Positions 5,856 to 6,296 of a DNA stretch of 6,296 nt are shown one piece after another. The stretch covers positions 1 through 6,296 of the forward strand of contig CALBJM010000216.1 in NCBI GenBank assembly GCA_937893225.1, read 5' to 3'. The notes under the pieces are model-generated. The model was not told the DNA's origin and made no database searches. It was given only the letters and a program-made list of their open reading frames with translations. The DNA comes from an uncultured Erysipelotrichaceae bacterium. Its GTDB lineage: Bacteria > Bacillota_I > Bacilli_A > Erysipelotrichales > Erysipelotrichaceae. The translations under genes were made by a program, and so were the position numbers. Position 1 is the first letter of the stretch, and every line of letters starts with the position of its first letter.

Positions 5856-6296
5856 TTATTCTAGATTTTCGCCATCACTAGCAATGACTTTCTTATACCA
5901 ATAGAAAGAATCTTTTGGCGTTCTCTTTAAAGTACCATTTCCTGCATTATCTCTATCTACATAGACATAACCATAACGTTTCTTCATTTCTCCAGTTCCT
6001 GCAGAAACTAGATCAATACATCCCCATGAAGTATAGCCCATTAATGGAATACCATCTTCTACTACTGCATCTTTCATAGATTGAATGTTTTCTCTCAAAT
6101 AATCAATGCGATATGGGTCATGAATTGATCCATCTGCTTCTACTTTATCTTCCGCACCCAAACCATTTTCGACAATGAATAAAGGTTTATGATAACGATT
6201 ATACAAACGATTCAATGCAATACGCAATACACTAGGATCAGATGCGCCACCCCATTGATTAGTCTTTAAATATGGATTCTTACAAGATCCAGGGAA
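5856..6296 (-). CDS. 6-phospho-beta-glucosidase, GH1 (C-terminal part, enters from right edge)
   Basis: The last 146 residues of a glycoside hydrolase family 1 enzyme are visible; the 5' part lies beyond the window. It hydrolyses phosphorylated beta-glucosides such as cellobiose-6-phosphate or aryl-glucoside-6-phosphates after PTS import, in the cytoplasm. The nucleophile motif ENG is at visible residues 43-45. The aglycone/sugar-site tryptophan W91 lies in GYTSWG. The phosphate-binding triad of the 6-phospho subgroup (S98, K106, Y108 in the DLVSAG...KRYG stretch) is complete, which separates it from plain beta-glucosidases. The frame is open to the edge, so an internal TTG at 6227 is not a start. 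The GH1 family is normally about 470-480 residues, so roughly two thirds is missing. bglA/ascB-type names fit, but I leave the symbol open. Confidence 0.95.
   Translation of the reverse strand, partial: FPGSCKNPYLKTNQWGGASDPSVLRIALNRLYNRYHKPLFIVENGLGAEDKVEADGSIHDPYRIDYLRENIQSMKDAVVEDGIPLMGYTSWGCIDLVSAGTGEMKKRYGYVYVDRDNAGNGTLKRTPKDSFYWYKKVIASDGENLE

Noticed and set aside
5856..6227. TTG at 6227 as the start of the GH1 protein
   Set aside because: The frame continues to the window edge with recognisable GH1 sequence (NPYLK, DP..LRI), so the TTG is an internal leucine codon.
1..6296. tRNA/rRNA genes, CRISPR arrays, insertion sequences or attachment sites
   Set aside because: No cloverleaf, regularly spaced repeats, transposase or direct-repeat boundaries were seen on either strand.

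Overview
The window is AT-rich and every supported gene lies on the minus strand, so transcription runs from high to low coordinates. Low G+C, strong AGGAGG-type ribosome sites, short intergenic gaps, T-rich intrinsic terminators and a phospho-beta-glucosidase of the PTS type point to a low-GC Firmicute. A gut or oral Erysipelotrichia-like organism is plausible, but this is an inference without a database search.

Reading in the direction of transcription: (1) 6296-5856 is the C-terminal part of a GH1 6-phospho-beta-glucosidase that enters from the right edge and ends at a strong terminator (5806-5849). (2) 5717-4796 is an HNH nuclease gene with its own ribosome site. Its reading frame is broken at a run of seven A residues (5559-5565), so it appears as two open frames. 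(3) 4694-1319 is a complete thiamin-regulated transcription unit. It has a promoter, a TPP riboswitch (4572-4646), a riboswitch-controlled terminator (4525-4554), then an ABC permease (ThiX-like), a lipoprotein substrate-binding protein (ThiY/THI5-like), an ATPase (ThiZ-like) and a TatD-family metal hydrolase, all overlapping end to start. A terminator (1319-1347) overlaps the last stop codon. (4) 1240-1 is the N-terminal 413 residues of an unrecognised polytopic membrane protein that runs off the left edge.

The thi operon is the core of the window. The riboswitch should shut the operon off when TPP is plentiful. The three ABC proteins together make a complete importer for a thiamin pyrimidine precursor. 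The TatD-like enzyme, co-translated with the ATPase, is the best candidate for processing the imported compound. No thiamin biosynthetic enzyme is present, so salvage rather than de novo synthesis is encoded here. The most notable points are the TatD hydrolase in a TPP-controlled salvage operon, the readable terminator/antiterminator switch, the homopolymer frameshift in the HNH gene, and the unknown membrane protein.
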